Shown here in pieces: positions 18,464 to 27,086 of a DNA stretch of 64,000 nucleotides (the stretch's first letter is position 1; each line of letters begins with the position of its first letter). The notes beneath the pieces were generated by a model, which did no database searches, had not been told where the DNA came from, and worked only from the letters and a program-made list of their open reading frames with translations. The position numbers were made by a program, and so were the translations under genes. Source of the DNA: Planctomycetales bacterium (GTDB taxonomy: Bacteria; Planctomycetota; Planctomycetia; Isosphaerales; Isosphaeraceae); the NCBI GenBank assembly GCA_027452145.1, contig DAIDHB010000177.1, positions 1-64,000 of the forward strand, given 5' to 3'.

Positions 18464-19549
18464 TCAGGCGCTGATGACGATCGAGCCGGCGACCGGATCG
18501 GCCGTCGCGTTGCCGGCTGCGGCGACCGGGTTGCCCGAGAGCGTGAACGGACTCGTGGACGACGGATTGGCGCTGAAGCTCGAGGTGTCCGTGTGGGGGT
18601 TTCCGCAGGGGGCCGGCGGCGACGTGGCACAGGGCTGGCCGAGCAGAAACCCGGTGGAGTCCTGGTACCAGATCGCGTTCAAGGTGCCCTGCTGATAGAC
18701 CCAGCTCCAGGAGCGCTGGATCGAGAACACGGGCTGGGTCCCGGCGATGCAGGTCATCTGGTAGCAGACGCGCACCGGGCCCTGGCTCGGGGCCGCGGCG
18801 ACGCAGACGTTGTTCGGCGTCGTGACCGAGCAGGACAGCAGGTTGACCGAATGCCCCCCGTACCAGATCGGATAGTAGTAATTCGGGTAGTAATTGAACT
18901 GGAGCGTCCCGGCGGCGTCGGTGAGCGTGAGTTGCTGCGGGATGGCGTAGCCGCCGCAGCAGACCAGCCCGCTGGTGCCCGAGACGGCGATGGTGGTCGT
19001 GCCGCCCGGCGCGAGAGTCCGGCTGGAGCTGTAGACAAGCGTGCCGTTGATCTGGACCTGGACGATGTACGTGCCCGCGATGGGGAACTTGATGCAGCCG
19101 GTCGAGCCCGTGGTCCCCGACGCGACGGTGGTCGTGCCGTTGAGGAGGGTGACGACGGCCCCGTAGACCGAGACGGCGGGATAGCACGCGATGACGCAGA
19201 TGGTCGTGCCGTCGACCGCGGGCCGCTCGGCCACCCACCGGCCGCCGACCGCCGTGGCGACGAGCAGGTCGCCCACCTGCGGCACACCCTGGAGCACCAG
19301 GACCGGGATCGTCGCGGAGGTGTTCACATCCGCCGAGGCGGACGAGCCCTCGCTTTCGGAGCCGTCGAGCTCGGCGGGATGGGACAGGAAGACCCGGTTC
19401 GGCTGGCTCGGCATCGCCCCGCCGTCGTAGATCGACACCAGCCGGCGGGCCGACGCGACCGGCACCTGGCGGTCCGCGCGGTCGATCTGCCCAAAGAAGG
19501 CCGCCTGGCGGTCGCGGAGCACGCGGATCGGTCCCGGTTGCTGATTCAT
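18464..19549 (-). CDS. Phage-locus protein with LRDRQ N-terminus and Cys-rich beta domain, 361 aa
   Basis: The first 105 residues match the next gene upstream: both start with an IR(V/I)LRDRQ segment and share a DG(P/S)E(T/S)EG ... VGGRW block, so they are paralogues. This copy is extended by about 250 residues of Thr/Ser/Gly/Cys-rich sequence with a carboxypeptidase-regulatory-like motif (VYGAVVTLLNGTTTVASGT). It ends ...AGSIVISA without an anchor. Likely an exposed distal-tail or decoration protein. Start: ATG 19549 is preferred by homology to its paralogue; an in-frame GTG lies at 19561. Confidence 0.65.
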   Translation of the reverse strand: MNQQPGPIRVLRDRQAAFFGQIDRADRQVPVASARRLVSIYDGGAMPSQPNRVFLSHPAELDGSESEGSSASADVNTSATIPVLVLQGVPQVGDLLVATAVGGRWVAERPAVDGTTICVIACYPAVSVYGAVVTLLNGTTTVASGTTGSTGCIKFPIAGTYIVQVQINGTLVYSSSRTLAPGGTTTIAVSGTSGLVCCGGYAIPQQLTLTDAAGTLQFNYYPNYYYPIWYGGHSVNLLSCSVTTPNNVCVAAAPSQGPVRVCYQMTCIAGTQPVFSIQRSWSWVYQQGTLNAIWYQDSTGFLLGQPCATSPPAPCGNPHTDTSSFSANPSSTSPFTLSGNPVAAAGNATADPVAGSIVISA

Positions 19550-19624
19550 CGGCTCGTCCACCCCCCAACGCCGGCCGCGGGAAGCGACCCAGGCCCACCC
19601 GCCGATACCGACCGACTCAACGCG

Positions 19625-19951
19625 TCAGTCGTAGCGGAAGCACCACCGACCGCCCACGCCGTGACAGACAACCGTCGTGCCGCTGGGCGGCACCTGGGTG
19701 CCCAGGTTCAATGCATACGCGACCGACCCGGCGCGCGGCACGAAACTGACCGCGGCGCCCTCGGTCTCCGGGCCGTCGATGTCGCATGGTACGACCGCGT
19801 AGAAGACGCCCGCGGTCGTCGGATACGCCCGCGCGGTCGTGGTCTGCGCCAGCATCGCCGACGAGCCCCGAGCCTCGACGCCGCCCTCGCCCGAGTCGAG
19901 CATCCTTCGCCCGTTCTCCTGGCGATCACGGAGGATTCGGAGGTCGTTCAT
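19625..19951 (-). CDS. Short paralogue of the LRDRQ protein, 108 aa
   Basis: MNDLRILRDRQ opens the protein; the rest ends in GGRWCFRYD, matching the middle of the neighbouring 361-aa protein. It may represent the core module that both proteins use to assemble on the tail. Start ATG 19951 has CCGGAG 10 nt upstream; the frame extends to 20065 without an SD. It sits 76 bp before its paralogue and 176 bp after the hub gene. Confidence 0.65.
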   Translation of the reverse strand: MNDLRILRDRQENGRRMLDSGEGGVEARGSSAMLAQTTTARAYPTTAGVFYAVVPCDIDGPETEGAAVSFVPRAGSVAYALNLGTQVPPSGTTVVCHGVGGRWCFRYD

Positions 19952-20127
19952 TATCGCTTTGCTCCGGTATGCTGTTCTCACGCAGGAGCCCGCCGATGCG
20001 GCAGCCCCTTCCGGCCGAACTCCGGCGCCGTGAGTCGCCGGGTGCTTCTGCTTCGCTTCGGCCATGACCCGGACTCACGACCCCGGTTCGCCCGGCGACT
20101 CACGGCGCCAGCTTCTCGGACGGTTGC

Positions 20128-22350
20128 TCAGACCTCCGCCCTCTGGTCCGAGAGCTGGAGGGTGGTCGCTTGACGGTCGCCTTCGAAGCCCCAGGAGATG
20201 GCGACGACCCACGGGTAGGTGGGCAGCTCGCCCTGATCCTGGGCGATGTTGGTGCCGAAGCTGACGCCCCGGCCGAGAACCTGCTCGATGCGATCACCGA
20301 TCTGATAATAGGTCGTGACATAGGGGATCGTGATCGAGCCGGCCAGGGGCGGGAACTCGTGCGCGGCACGGAGCTGATAGGCGTGGGCCATCGCGTCGAC
20401 GGTGTCATCGCGCATGACCACCGGGTCGGTGCCGCCGCCGCCGTGCTGCGAGTAATTCACCGAGCTCCTGTCGATGCTCGCGTAGTGGAAATGGTCGCGG
20501 GCGTCGGCCGTCCGCCATCGCGGGAAGACGGTCGGGCTGGCGAGCCGCTTGTCGGCGGAGATCGGCATCCGGAGGTCGTCGCGGATCACCGTCGTCAGGC
20601 GGAGGACCGGCTGCTTCCCATTGGTGGGCGAACCCTGCGGTGGGGCCGACCACCAGGCCACCCCGCGGATATCCCCACCGGGCACAATCGCCGTCGTCGA
20701 GCCCGAGCCGCCGGTGGCTGACGCACCCTTGCCGGTGGACCACTGCTCGGGGTCCTCGGCCGTGACCTCGATGCCGAGGCGATCGGGGAGGAGCCTCCAG
20801 CCGCCCTGGATCGACTGCCAGGTCCCCGTCCCGTCCCAGAGGTCGGCCGTCTCGCCCTGATAGTCGAAGCTGATCGACAGGTCCGCTCGCACCGGGCGGC
20901 CGTCGGAGTCGGTCGCGATCAGGGTCTGCGAGCCGGGGCGATAGCGGACGGTGTACGACGGCGTCCCGTCGTCCCCGGGCTCGAAGACGGCCGAGAAGTC
21001 GAACGGCGTGGTGCTCCAGGATCCCGACCCGGTCCAGTGGCCGTCGCCGCACTCGTCGGCGCCATACCAGCGGTACTTGCGCCGGGTCGAGGCCGGGGTC
21101 GCCGCATTCCAGGTCGAGCGGAAGAACTGGCTGCGATTCGCGGCCGAGGCGTCGGTGGTCGCCGGCTGGAAGAGCGGGGCGAGGACGACGCTGACCTCGA
21201 CGAGCCGCTGCGCGGTCTCGACCTGCCAGGCATTGACGACGCTGTTGCCGTCGCGGGCCAGATGGAGGTGCGCGACGTTGTTCCGCGAGGGATCGAGCGT
21301 GGTCGTGCCGGCCGGGTCGAGGCAGACCGATTTCACGGGCGACGTCGAGGCGCCGTCGCGCCGGTAGAAGGCCAGCGAGGTCGCGGGCAGGCCGTCGGCA
21401 TCCGCCTGGGTGTCCCACCGCATCACGAACCCGGCGTAGGAGAGCAGATCGGCGATCACCTCGGGATAGGGCCGGTTCGAGGCATCGTAGTCACGGACGG
21501 TCAGCGGGGCGGACTCGGCGTCGGCCGCCGTGAGCGTCGGCTGACCGGCCCCGGCGTACTCGACCTGGAGGAGCGCGTCGAGGGCCTCGAACGCGGGATA
21601 GCCCGTGAATTCCTGCTCGCCGTTGTACTCGGCGAGAAGGAACTTGATCGCATCGCTGATGCTCCAGTAGGCGCGGGGGTCGGGCGTACGCTCGATCCCC
21701 GGATCGATGAAGACCGGGTGGTCGAGTGCATCGCCGCCCGGGCCCGAGGCGGCGGTGTCAACGCCGTCGGGCGTGCGATTGGGCAGGTAGCCGCCGCGGC
21801 CGCCGACCGAGGTGTCCGCCGGGTTGAACCGGCAGGGGAGGTCGACCGGGACGTCCGAGTCGCCCGAGGTGTCGCGGATACCGACCGGGTCCGAATGGCG
21901 CTGGATCCGCCCGCTGATCGGCCGGTCCCACTCGCGGATCGCCACGCCGATCGCGGTGAACGTGACGCGCTGCGTGCGCGGGGTGAGGTCGACCTGCGGC
22001 ACCTGGGCGAAGCCGTCGAAGAGGATCAGCGGCGTGCCGTCGGGATTCTGCCCCATCACGACAATCCGATCGTCGGGGTTGACGACATACGGCCCCTGGG
22101 CGTCGATCGGCCAGAGCTCCTCGAACTGCGACGGCCAGCCGAGGTTGATCGCCAGCGTATCGTCCATGATGTACTCGAACCGGGCCACCGGCGGCTCGGG
22201 GCCCTCGCGGGCGTCGATTCGCAGGCAATGGACGTTCGGGTACAGCGAATAGGGCTGGTCCGCATCGGGCGTGTAGAGATACACGCCGATCGTCATCGCG
22301 TCGGACCAGAGCGGCGGCGTCGTGTTGTCGAGGTCGAAGGAGCCAGGCAT
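20128..22350 (-). CDS. Putative tail hub/baseplate protein, 740 aa
   Basis: Position (after tape-measure-position and distal-tail genes) and size fit a siphovirus tail hub. The N-terminus has the beta-rich hub feel: GVYLYTPDADQPYSLYPNVH, FDGFAQVPQVDL, a cargo-like VTFTAIGVAIREWDRPI; the middle has an IADLLSYAGFVMRWD segment as in late-control/hub proteins, and the C-terminus reads YQIGDRIEQVLGRGVSF. No lysozyme or peptidase motif was seen. GGGAG lies 10 nt before the ATG, and the gene follows the previous stop by 6 bp, so it is in the same operon. The exact family is not identified. Confidence 0.65.
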   Translation of the reverse strand: MPGSFDLDNTTPPLWSDAMTIGVYLYTPDADQPYSLYPNVHCLRIDAREGPEPPVARFEYIMDDTLAINLGWPSQFEELWPIDAQGPYVVNPDDRIVVMGQNPDGTPLILFDGFAQVPQVDLTPRTQRVTFTAIGVAIREWDRPISGRIQRHSDPVGIRDTSGDSDVPVDLPCRFNPADTSVGGRGGYLPNRTPDGVDTAASGPGGDALDHPVFIDPGIERTPDPRAYWSISDAIKFLLAEYNGEQEFTGYPAFEALDALLQVEYAGAGQPTLTAADAESAPLTVRDYDASNRPYPEVIADLLSYAGFVMRWDTQADADGLPATSLAFYRRDGASTSPVKSVCLDPAGTTTLDPSRNNVAHLHLARDGNSVVNAWQVETAQRLVEVSVVLAPLFQPATTDASAANRSQFFRSTWNAATPASTRRKYRWYGADECGDGHWTGSGSWSTTPFDFSAVFEPGDDGTPSYTVRYRPGSQTLIATDSDGRPVRADLSISFDYQGETADLWDGTGTWQSIQGGWRLLPDRLGIEVTAEDPEQWSTGKGASATGGSGSTTAIVPGGDIRGVAWWSAPPQGSPTNGKQPVLRLTTVIRDDLRMPISADKRLASPTVFPRWRTADARDHFHYASIDRSSVNYSQHGGGGTDPVVMRDDTVDAMAHAYQLRAAHEFPPLAGSITIPYVTTYYQIGDRIEQVLGRGVSFGTNIAQDQGELPTYPWVVAISWGFEGDRQATTLQLSDQRAEV

Positions 22351-22356
22351 GAGGGC

Positions 22357-22977
22357 TCAACTCCCGAGTCCGAGGGTCCGGACGGCGTTGTAGACGGCCT
22401 GGAGCATCGCTTGCTCGTTGGCGGTGTAGGAGCTGCCGGCGATGGCGGCGCCCATCGTCGGCTGGACGACCGGAGTCTTCCCGAAGAAGCCGAGCTTCTG
22501 GGTGGCCGAGGTGCCAAGCTGCGTGCCGGCGGACGTGCCCAGCGTGATGTTCGTCCCGTCGACCCAGGCGCCGCAGGTGACGAAGCAACGGCGGTTGTCG
22601 ACGATCGAGCTGATCGTCGAGGCGCCCGAGACCACGGTCGCGAGCTGCACGTGCGGCGTCGCGGGGTAGCTCGCCGCCGCCGTCAGGGACCAGGCATTGG
22701 CACCGTCGAGGTAGAGGACCACCGTGGAGCTGGCCGCGACCGCGAATCCGGTCGACCCGGCGAACTGGGCCGCGAGGCCGCCGGGCAGGACGAACGTCCC
22801 TGGCGCGACCACGACATCGAGCGAGGCGCTGGGGACCTCGCGGACCGTGACGGCGAGGCCGCCGACGGGCGCCAGGGCGTCGATCGCGGCGGCGTTGCCG
22901 TTGACGGGGACCGACCAGCCGGTGTCGCCCAGGGCCGGCATCGCGAGCTTGGTATTCGGCGTGTAGGTGTTGCTCAT
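22357..22977 (-). CDS. Phage tail/head fibre-type protein, 206 aa
   Basis: MSNTYTPNTKLAMPALGDTGW is a typical opening of phage fibre proteins, and TSATQKLGFFGKTPVVQPT near residue 160 is a motif I know from many phage fibre C-termini. Between them lies a beta-rich region. Start ATG 22977 overlaps the TGA of the preceding gene (ATGA), a sign of translational coupling. It is probably assembled at the tail tip or as a side fibre. Confidence 0.7.
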   Translation of the reverse strand: MSNTYTPNTKLAMPALGDTGWSVPVNGNAAAIDALAPVGGLAVTVREVPSASLDVVVAPGTFVLPGGLAAQFAGSTGFAVAASSTVVLYLDGANAWSLTAAASYPATPHVQLATVVSGASTISSIVDNRRCFVTCGAWVDGTNITLGTSAGTQLGTSATQKLGFFGKTPVVQPTMGAAIAGSSYTANEQAMLQAVYNAVRTLGLGS

Positions 22978-23693
22978 GGGGGGCTGGGGTTCCACTGGAG
23001 GGTTGCTGCCGGCAGCCCGAAGCTGCCGGATCCGAAGCCGGTCTGGCCGTAGCCTTCGAGGGTGTACTGGAGCCGCGAGGTCGTCCCCGGCGTGGCGGCC
23101 GGCGCCCTCGGCGGCGCGGCGATGGTGACGGTTGTCGCGGTGGACACACCGACGTTGCCGGCCGAGTCATAGGGCGCGACGACAAAAGTCCAGGTCCCGG
23201 CCGCCAGCGCGTCCGAAGTCCACGTGTAACTGCCGGCCGCCTGGCCGAACCCGCCGGAGCCGAACCCGCCGACGCCGAACCCGTCGGTGGCGATCCCGGC
23301 GGGATAGGCGGTGATATCGGCCAGGACCTTCGAGGTATCAACCGGCCCGCCCGGCGCGTCCGAGCCGTAGATCTGGAATCCGGCCAGGTCGGCCCCCTTG
23401 TACGAGCCCGACTGCCAGGTCAGTCGCGCGCGGCGGCCCGGGGCCGCGGGGAGCGAGGACGCGAAGCTCAGGCCCTCCTCGCCCGCTGCGACCGCGCCGA
23501 TGTCGATCCGGACCGGGCCGGACGGGATCGGAATCCAGCAAGAGAGCCGCCGCCCGGCCCACGCCAGCCCCTGGTTGACATAGACCTGGAATGATGTCCC
23601 GCTCGGGCTCGACGAGGTCCAGGAGAGATACACCTGACTCCCGCGGATCCGCGGCGGGGCGACGCTCTGGATCGTGGCCTGGGAAAATGGCAT
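22974..23693 (-). CDS. Phage-locus protein with Fn3-like domains, 239 aa
   Basis: Two fibronectin-type-III-like segments: residues of about 15-110 (VYLSWTSSSPSGTSFQVYVN) and 85-200 (LAGFQIYGS ... WTFVVAPYDSAGNVG). Glycine-rich GFGSGGFG linkers occur twice. Such modules are common in tail proteins that touch the cell surface. Start ATG 23693 has no clear SD; an in-frame extension to 23771 exists. The stop overlaps the next start by ATGA. Confidence 0.65.
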   Translation of the reverse strand: MPFSQATIQSVAPPRIRGSQVYLSWTSSSPSGTSFQVYVNQGLAWAGRRLSCWIPIPSGPVRIDIGAVAAGEEGLSFASSLPAAPGRRARLTWQSGSYKGADLAGFQIYGSDAPGGPVDTSKVLADITAYPAGIATDGFGVGGFGSGGFGQAAGSYTWTSDALAAGTWTFVVAPYDSAGNVGVSTATTVTIAAPPRAPAATPGTTSRLQYTLEGYGQTGFGSGSFGLPAATLQWNPSPP

Positions 23694-23759
23694 GGACGGG
23701 GCCGCCAATGGTCTGGAGTCCGAGTCTGTCCCGGGAGCAGCGGGTCGGGGCGAGGGGGT

Positions 23760-23838
23760 ATCAGCCCCCATTTCCGGCGAGCGACGTCCTCGAGAGGCAG
23801 GGGGCTGACGCCCTCCGCTCGCCTTCCGGAACAGACTC
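23760..23838. repeat. GC-rich palindromic element, copy 2, inside the phage-like locus
   Basis: Contains GGGGGCTGACGCCC (about 23800-23813) followed by CTTCCGGAACAGACTCT (about 23823-23839), matching the element at 92-168. It fills the 170-bp gap between two phage-like genes. A host-type dispersed repeat inside the locus suggests that the locus has been resident for some time. Confidence 0.5.
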
Positions 23839-23865
23839 TCTGTCGTCAGTGCCGCGGATACGGTG

Positions 23866-24240
23866 TCAGGTCAGGCCGTGGAGGAGGCAACGGTACGGAA
23901 GGCACCAGCCGAAATCGGTGCTCTTCGGGCCGTCGGGAGAGGGGATGTATTCGCCCTCGAAGATGACGTTCGGCCAGGCGCGGCCCTGGGTGTCGATGAA
24001 GGTCCGCGCGATGCCGTCCGCGAACGAGAGCAAGACCGACTCCGCGGCGATGACCGCCGTGAGGCTTGCGCCGACGAGGACGCCGGTGATCTCGAAGAGC
24101 CGGCCGCGACCGCCGCCATAGAGCGAGGTCAGTCCCGTCACGCCGAAGAAGCTGCCCTTCTGCTGGGCGATGGTGTGAGGGCTGTGCACGACGTGGCAGG
24201 CCGTGCCAAACAGGAATTCGCCGCCGAACGAGGGATTCAT
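23866..24240 (-). CDS. Phage-locus hypothetical protein, 124 aa
   Basis: Opening MNPSFGGEFLFGTACHVVHSP and a beta-rich body; a hydrophobic strand (TGVLVGASLTAVIAAESVLL) is in the middle. No domain recognised. It lies directly after the gene in the tape-measure position, where distal-tail proteins are encoded. Start ATG 24240 has TGGAGG about 10 nt upstream. Its order and size fit a distal tail component, but sequence alone does not show it. Confidence 0.65.
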   Translation of the reverse strand: MNPSFGGEFLFGTACHVVHSPHTIAQQKGSFFGVTGLTSLYGGGRGRLFEITGVLVGASLTAVIAAESVLLSFADGIARTFIDTQGRAWPNVIFEGEYIPSPDGPKSTDFGWCLPYRCLLHGLT

Positions 24241-24319
24241 CGCGATCCGGCCTCCAGCGCCCTGGTTTTTGACATCGTCCAGACGGGCGAAGATCCGAGC
24301 GAGAGGTTCCGCCTCCCGG

Positions 24320-25537
24320 TCAACTCCCCATGCGCAGGCCGCCGCCGCGGAATGGCGGAGGCGCCGAGATCGGCGGGCTGGCGGCGCGCTGGGCGTCCTG
24401 ACGGATCAACTCGTTTTGCTCGCGCAGGAGCCTCTCGATGACCGATCCGGACGCCCCGCCGCCGGGCTGGAACGGCGACTCCCGACCGCCCTGTGAGGTC
24501 GGCGACGACGGCCGGGACCAGCCAGCCGGCTGGTCGGAGGACCGCCCCGCGGCCGGGTCGGCTGAAGGAAAGGCCGTCCGCATCAGCCGGATGGCCTCTC
24601 CTGCGTCGAAATCCGCGCCGGGAAGGCCGCCGCCGACGGACGACTCGTCCTCCGGGGCAATGGCCGGCGACCGCCGGTTCGCCACCGCCGGACCGGCGGC
24701 GCCGGAATCCGCCGATCGGGAACCGACCCGGCGCCCCGAGCCGCCCGTCCAGCCGGCCAGGTCGGGAGCCAGGCCGCGATCCGTCGAGCTCGCCGGATCG
24801 CGGAAGGCCGCGGCCCCCCCCGCAGCGAGGCCGCCCGATCGGTCGTCCCTCGCCGAGCCGATGCCTCGATCGCGCAGGCGGCCGTGCGACTCGGAATCCT
24901 CGCTGGGCGGATGCCCCGGCCCGTTGCTTGAAGTTGGTATCCCGCGGAGTCGCGCGGCAATGTCGGCCAGGCTGGGACTTTCGGCGCCCGCGCGACCGTC
25001 GGCCGCGGCGGCGGCACCTGTTCTATCCTTGTGGGCAACATCCTCGATCTCGCGGGCGGGCGTCCCATCCGCCGGGCGAAGGGCCTGATCTGCGTCGGCT
25101 GCCTGCATGATCGAAGGCCGAGACGTCGGCCGGCCCCCTGCCATCCCCGGTCCGTCGGGCCGCCGAGGAACGCCCGGCGCAAGCGAGTGCTGCTGCTCGG
25201 GCCGCGGGCCGGCGAGGATCGGCCGATACGTCGATACGTCGTGCGGCTCGCTCGGGCGGGGTTCGGCCGCATCCTCGAGCCCGGCCGGGTGATCGGCCGA
25301 CCCATCCGGCTGCCCGACCGCGCCGGGATCGCCGGCCGAGCGAGCAGCGAGGCGCAGCTCGAAGAATCCCCGCGAGGCAGCCCGGATGGATTCGTGGGCC
25401 CGCTGGAACCGGGCGACGGCGGAATCGGCCGCGTGCGCCAGGTCGTCGGCGGTCCTGCCAGACTGCTCGAGCGAGCGCAGGCCGGCGGCAGCCTCTCGAT
25501 GATCGAATCGCGGCGGTATGATGACATCTCTTTCCAT
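24320..25537 (-). CDS. Protein in tape-measure position, 405 aa, mostly disordered
   Basis: Residues 1-70 are helical (REAAAGLRSLEQSGRTADDL, AVARFQRAHESIRAASRGFF) and resemble the start of tape-measure proteins; residues 75-370 are low complexity, rich in Gly, Pro, Ser, Asp and Arg, and the end is a short helix (VIERLLREQNELIRQDAQR) plus a Pro-rich tail. No transmembrane segment was found. At about 1.5 angstroms per residue, a tape measure this short would give only a very short tail. It may instead be a degenerate or scaffold-like protein. It starts 3 bp after the preceding stop. Confidence 0.6.
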   Translation of the reverse strand: MERDVIIPPRFDHREAAAGLRSLEQSGRTADDLAHAADSAVARFQRAHESIRAASRGFFELRLAARSAGDPGAVGQPDGSADHPAGLEDAAEPRPSEPHDVSTYRPILAGPRPEQQHSLAPGVPRRPDGPGMAGGRPTSRPSIMQAADADQALRPADGTPAREIEDVAHKDRTGAAAAADGRAGAESPSLADIAARLRGIPTSSNGPGHPPSEDSESHGRLRDRGIGSARDDRSGGLAAGGAAAFRDPASSTDRGLAPDLAGWTGGSGRRVGSRSADSGAAGPAVANRRSPAIAPEDESSVGGGLPGADFDAGEAIRLMRTAFPSADPAAGRSSDQPAGWSRPSSPTSQGGRESPFQPGGGASGSVIERLLREQNELIRQDAQRAASPPISAPPPFRGGGLRMGS

Positions 25538-25540
25538 GGA

Positions 25541-25696
25541 TCAGAACATCGCCTCGAGGTTGGCCCGATGCTCGGCCGCGATCGATTCGTCGGCCCATTT
25601 CGAGCGGGGGATGGTGCGCCGCGTCACCTCGAAGAAGTCGCAGAGGTCGATGGCATCTTCCAGGAGGATCGGGCCCGGCAGCGTGCTGTTTGCCAT
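25541..25696 (-). CDS. Small ORF of tail-assembly-chaperone type, 51 aa
   Basis: MANSTLPGPILLEDAIDLCDFF opens a compact helical protein ending EHRANLEAMF. It begins 5 bp after the stop of the 136-aa gene, in the -1 frame relative to it, has no SD, and its frame stays open upstream across the end of that gene. This is the layout of G/GT tail chaperones made by programmed frameshifting just before the tape-measure gene. Whether it is translated alone or only as an extension cannot be decided here. Confidence 0.5.
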   Translation of the reverse strand: MANSTLPGPILLEDAIDLCDFFEVTRRTIPRSKWADESIAAEHRANLEAMF

Positions 25697-25701
25697 CAAG
25701 G

Positions 25702-26112
25702 TCAGCCGCTGCCATCGCGAAAAGACCGGGTGCCGGCGGTCCCCGTCGCCACGCCGATGACCTCGCGGGCCCACTGCCACGACGAGGGTTCTCCGGCCCG
25801 GACGGCGAAGAGTCGGTCGAGGTCCCGGTCGTCGAGATCGTAGTTGCGGCGGAGCAGATAGGCACCCAGCGTCGCGGCACCGACCAGCAGCGCCTCGTTG
25901 TCGCAGCAGCCCTCGATGGCCTCGATCAACTCCTCGAGCTCCGGCCCGTAGGTGAGCATCGGGAGGGTTCCGACCGCCCGTCCTCCCTCGAACGTCGCGT
26001 GGATCTGAAGCCAGGGCTTGGGGAAGGCCCACGGTGTACCGTCGGCGAGTGTGATCCATGTCGCGTGCAGCGCGTCGAAGTCGGGGCGGCGACGGGCACT
26101 CTCATCGAGCAT
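25702..26112 (-). CDS. Putative tail assembly chaperone (gpG-like position), 136 aa
   Basis: Acidic, helical protein (LEELIEAIEGCCDNEALLVG, YDLDDRDLDRLFAV) between the tube and tape-measure-position genes, the usual place of the tail assembly chaperone. Its start overlaps the end of the previous gene by 11 bp. Near its 3' end the sequence TCT TTT CGC would let the Phe-tRNA slip back by one base onto TTT; the -1 frame then leads into the 51-aa ORF. No canonical heptamer is present. Confidence 0.6.
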   Translation of the reverse strand: MLDESARRRPDFDALHATWITLADGTPWAFPKPWLQIHATFEGGRAVGTLPMLTYGPELEELIEAIEGCCDNEALLVGAATLGAYLLRRNYDLDDRDLDRLFAVRAGEPSSWQWAREVIGVATGTAGTRSFRDGSG

Positions 26113-26431
26113 CTCGGGCCTCCGGCACCAGGTAGCCCCGGCGGATCCCGTCCGGCGCGTCGAGCCATCGGTAGCGCGGGCGGCCTCGAAGGGGCGTGTG
26201 CAGCGGGAAGTAGAGCGTATCTTCGGGGTCGCGGGTCACGAACAGCCACCCGTCGCCCTGGCGGCGGATGTAGGCCCGATCCCCCCTCGCACGATCCACG
26301 TCCAGCAAGGGTTCGGCCAGGTCGAGGATCGAGTTCATACGCTCCCACAGCGTGCGGCCTCGCTTGAGCCGCTCGGGGATGCACAGCGCGTCGGGCACCG
26401 CGCCGGCGCTCAATCCCGGTCCGGGATCCAT
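26102..26431 (-). CDS. Phage-locus hypothetical protein, 109 aa
   Basis: The N-terminal half reads ALCIPERLKRGRTLWERMNS, the second half contains YIRRQGDGWLFVTRDPEDTL, a beta-hairpin-like segment. No family recognised. CGAGGAG lies 10 nt before the ATG. It overlaps the next gene by 11 bp, which suggests coupled translation, and lies just after the tube gene, so it probably takes part in tail assembly. Confidence 0.65.
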   Translation of the reverse strand: MDPGPGLSAGAVPDALCIPERLKRGRTLWERMNSILDLAEPLLDVDRARGDRAYIRRQGDGWLFVTRDPEDTLYFPLHTPLRGRPRYRWLDAPDGIRRGYLVPEARDAR

Positions 26432-26507
26432 CGGGCAAATCTCCTCGAGGGGAACATGGCCGCTGTTGCGGTCGATCTGTCGAGGCCCGGACGACGACTC
26501 CGTGGCC

Positions 26508-26924
26508 CTAACTGCGAGTGAAGCTCACCGGGTTCGTCGCCCCGTCGGACGCGTAGGCCCGGAAGGTCGCGGTGGCCGTCGCGAATCGCCCCCAGTGCCC
26601 GCTGTCTTCGGTGCTGGCGTGGACGGCATTGGTCATCGTCCAGTTGATCGCGCCGCCGACCGAGCCCATCGCGTCGTTCTGCGTGGCCAGGATCGTCCCG
26701 CTCGTGCCGGGCGCGATCGCCATCAGCGTCGCGACGTCCCCGGAGGTGATCGTGCACCGGGGCCGATTGATGTTGTTGGCGATCACCACCGGGTAGCGGT
26801 TGTTGTCGCCGGCGAATTCAATCAGCTCGCCTCCCTGCGAGAAGGTGACCGCCGTGACTCGCGTCAAGCTCGTGGTGGCGAACTGTACGCTGGTCCAGTT
26901 CAATTGCAGAGCGGTGGCAGACAT
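26508..26924 (-). CDS. Putative major tail tube protein, 138 aa
   Basis: Beta-rich protein with no Cys except one: LQLNWTSVQFATTSLTRVTAVTF, GDNNRYPVVIANNINRP, and a domain-closing ATATFRAYASDGATNPVSF. Size, composition and position between tail terminator and chaperone genes fit a siphovirus tube subunit. Start ATG 26924 has CGGGAG 7 nt upstream. The gap of 160 bp upstream may contain its own promoter or SD-strengthening element, as tube genes are strongly expressed. Confidence 0.7.
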   Translation of the reverse strand: MSATALQLNWTSVQFATTSLTRVTAVTFSQGGELIEFAGDNNRYPVVIANNINRPRCTITSGDVATLMAIAPGTSGTILATQNDAMGSVGGAINWTMTNAVHASTEDSGHWGRFATATATFRAYASDGATNPVSFTRS

Positions 26925-27086
26925 TTGAGAACTCCCGGGGATTGGTGTTCAGTCTTTCGTTTTCGGTTTCCGGTTCCTGATCTCGGGCGTCCTCGGTCTT
27001 CGGCGCCGGCACGAATCTCGGAAACCTCGGGCCAACAACACGGCATCCTCGCCCATAACTGAACGCTGAAAACAGACCACTGAGAA

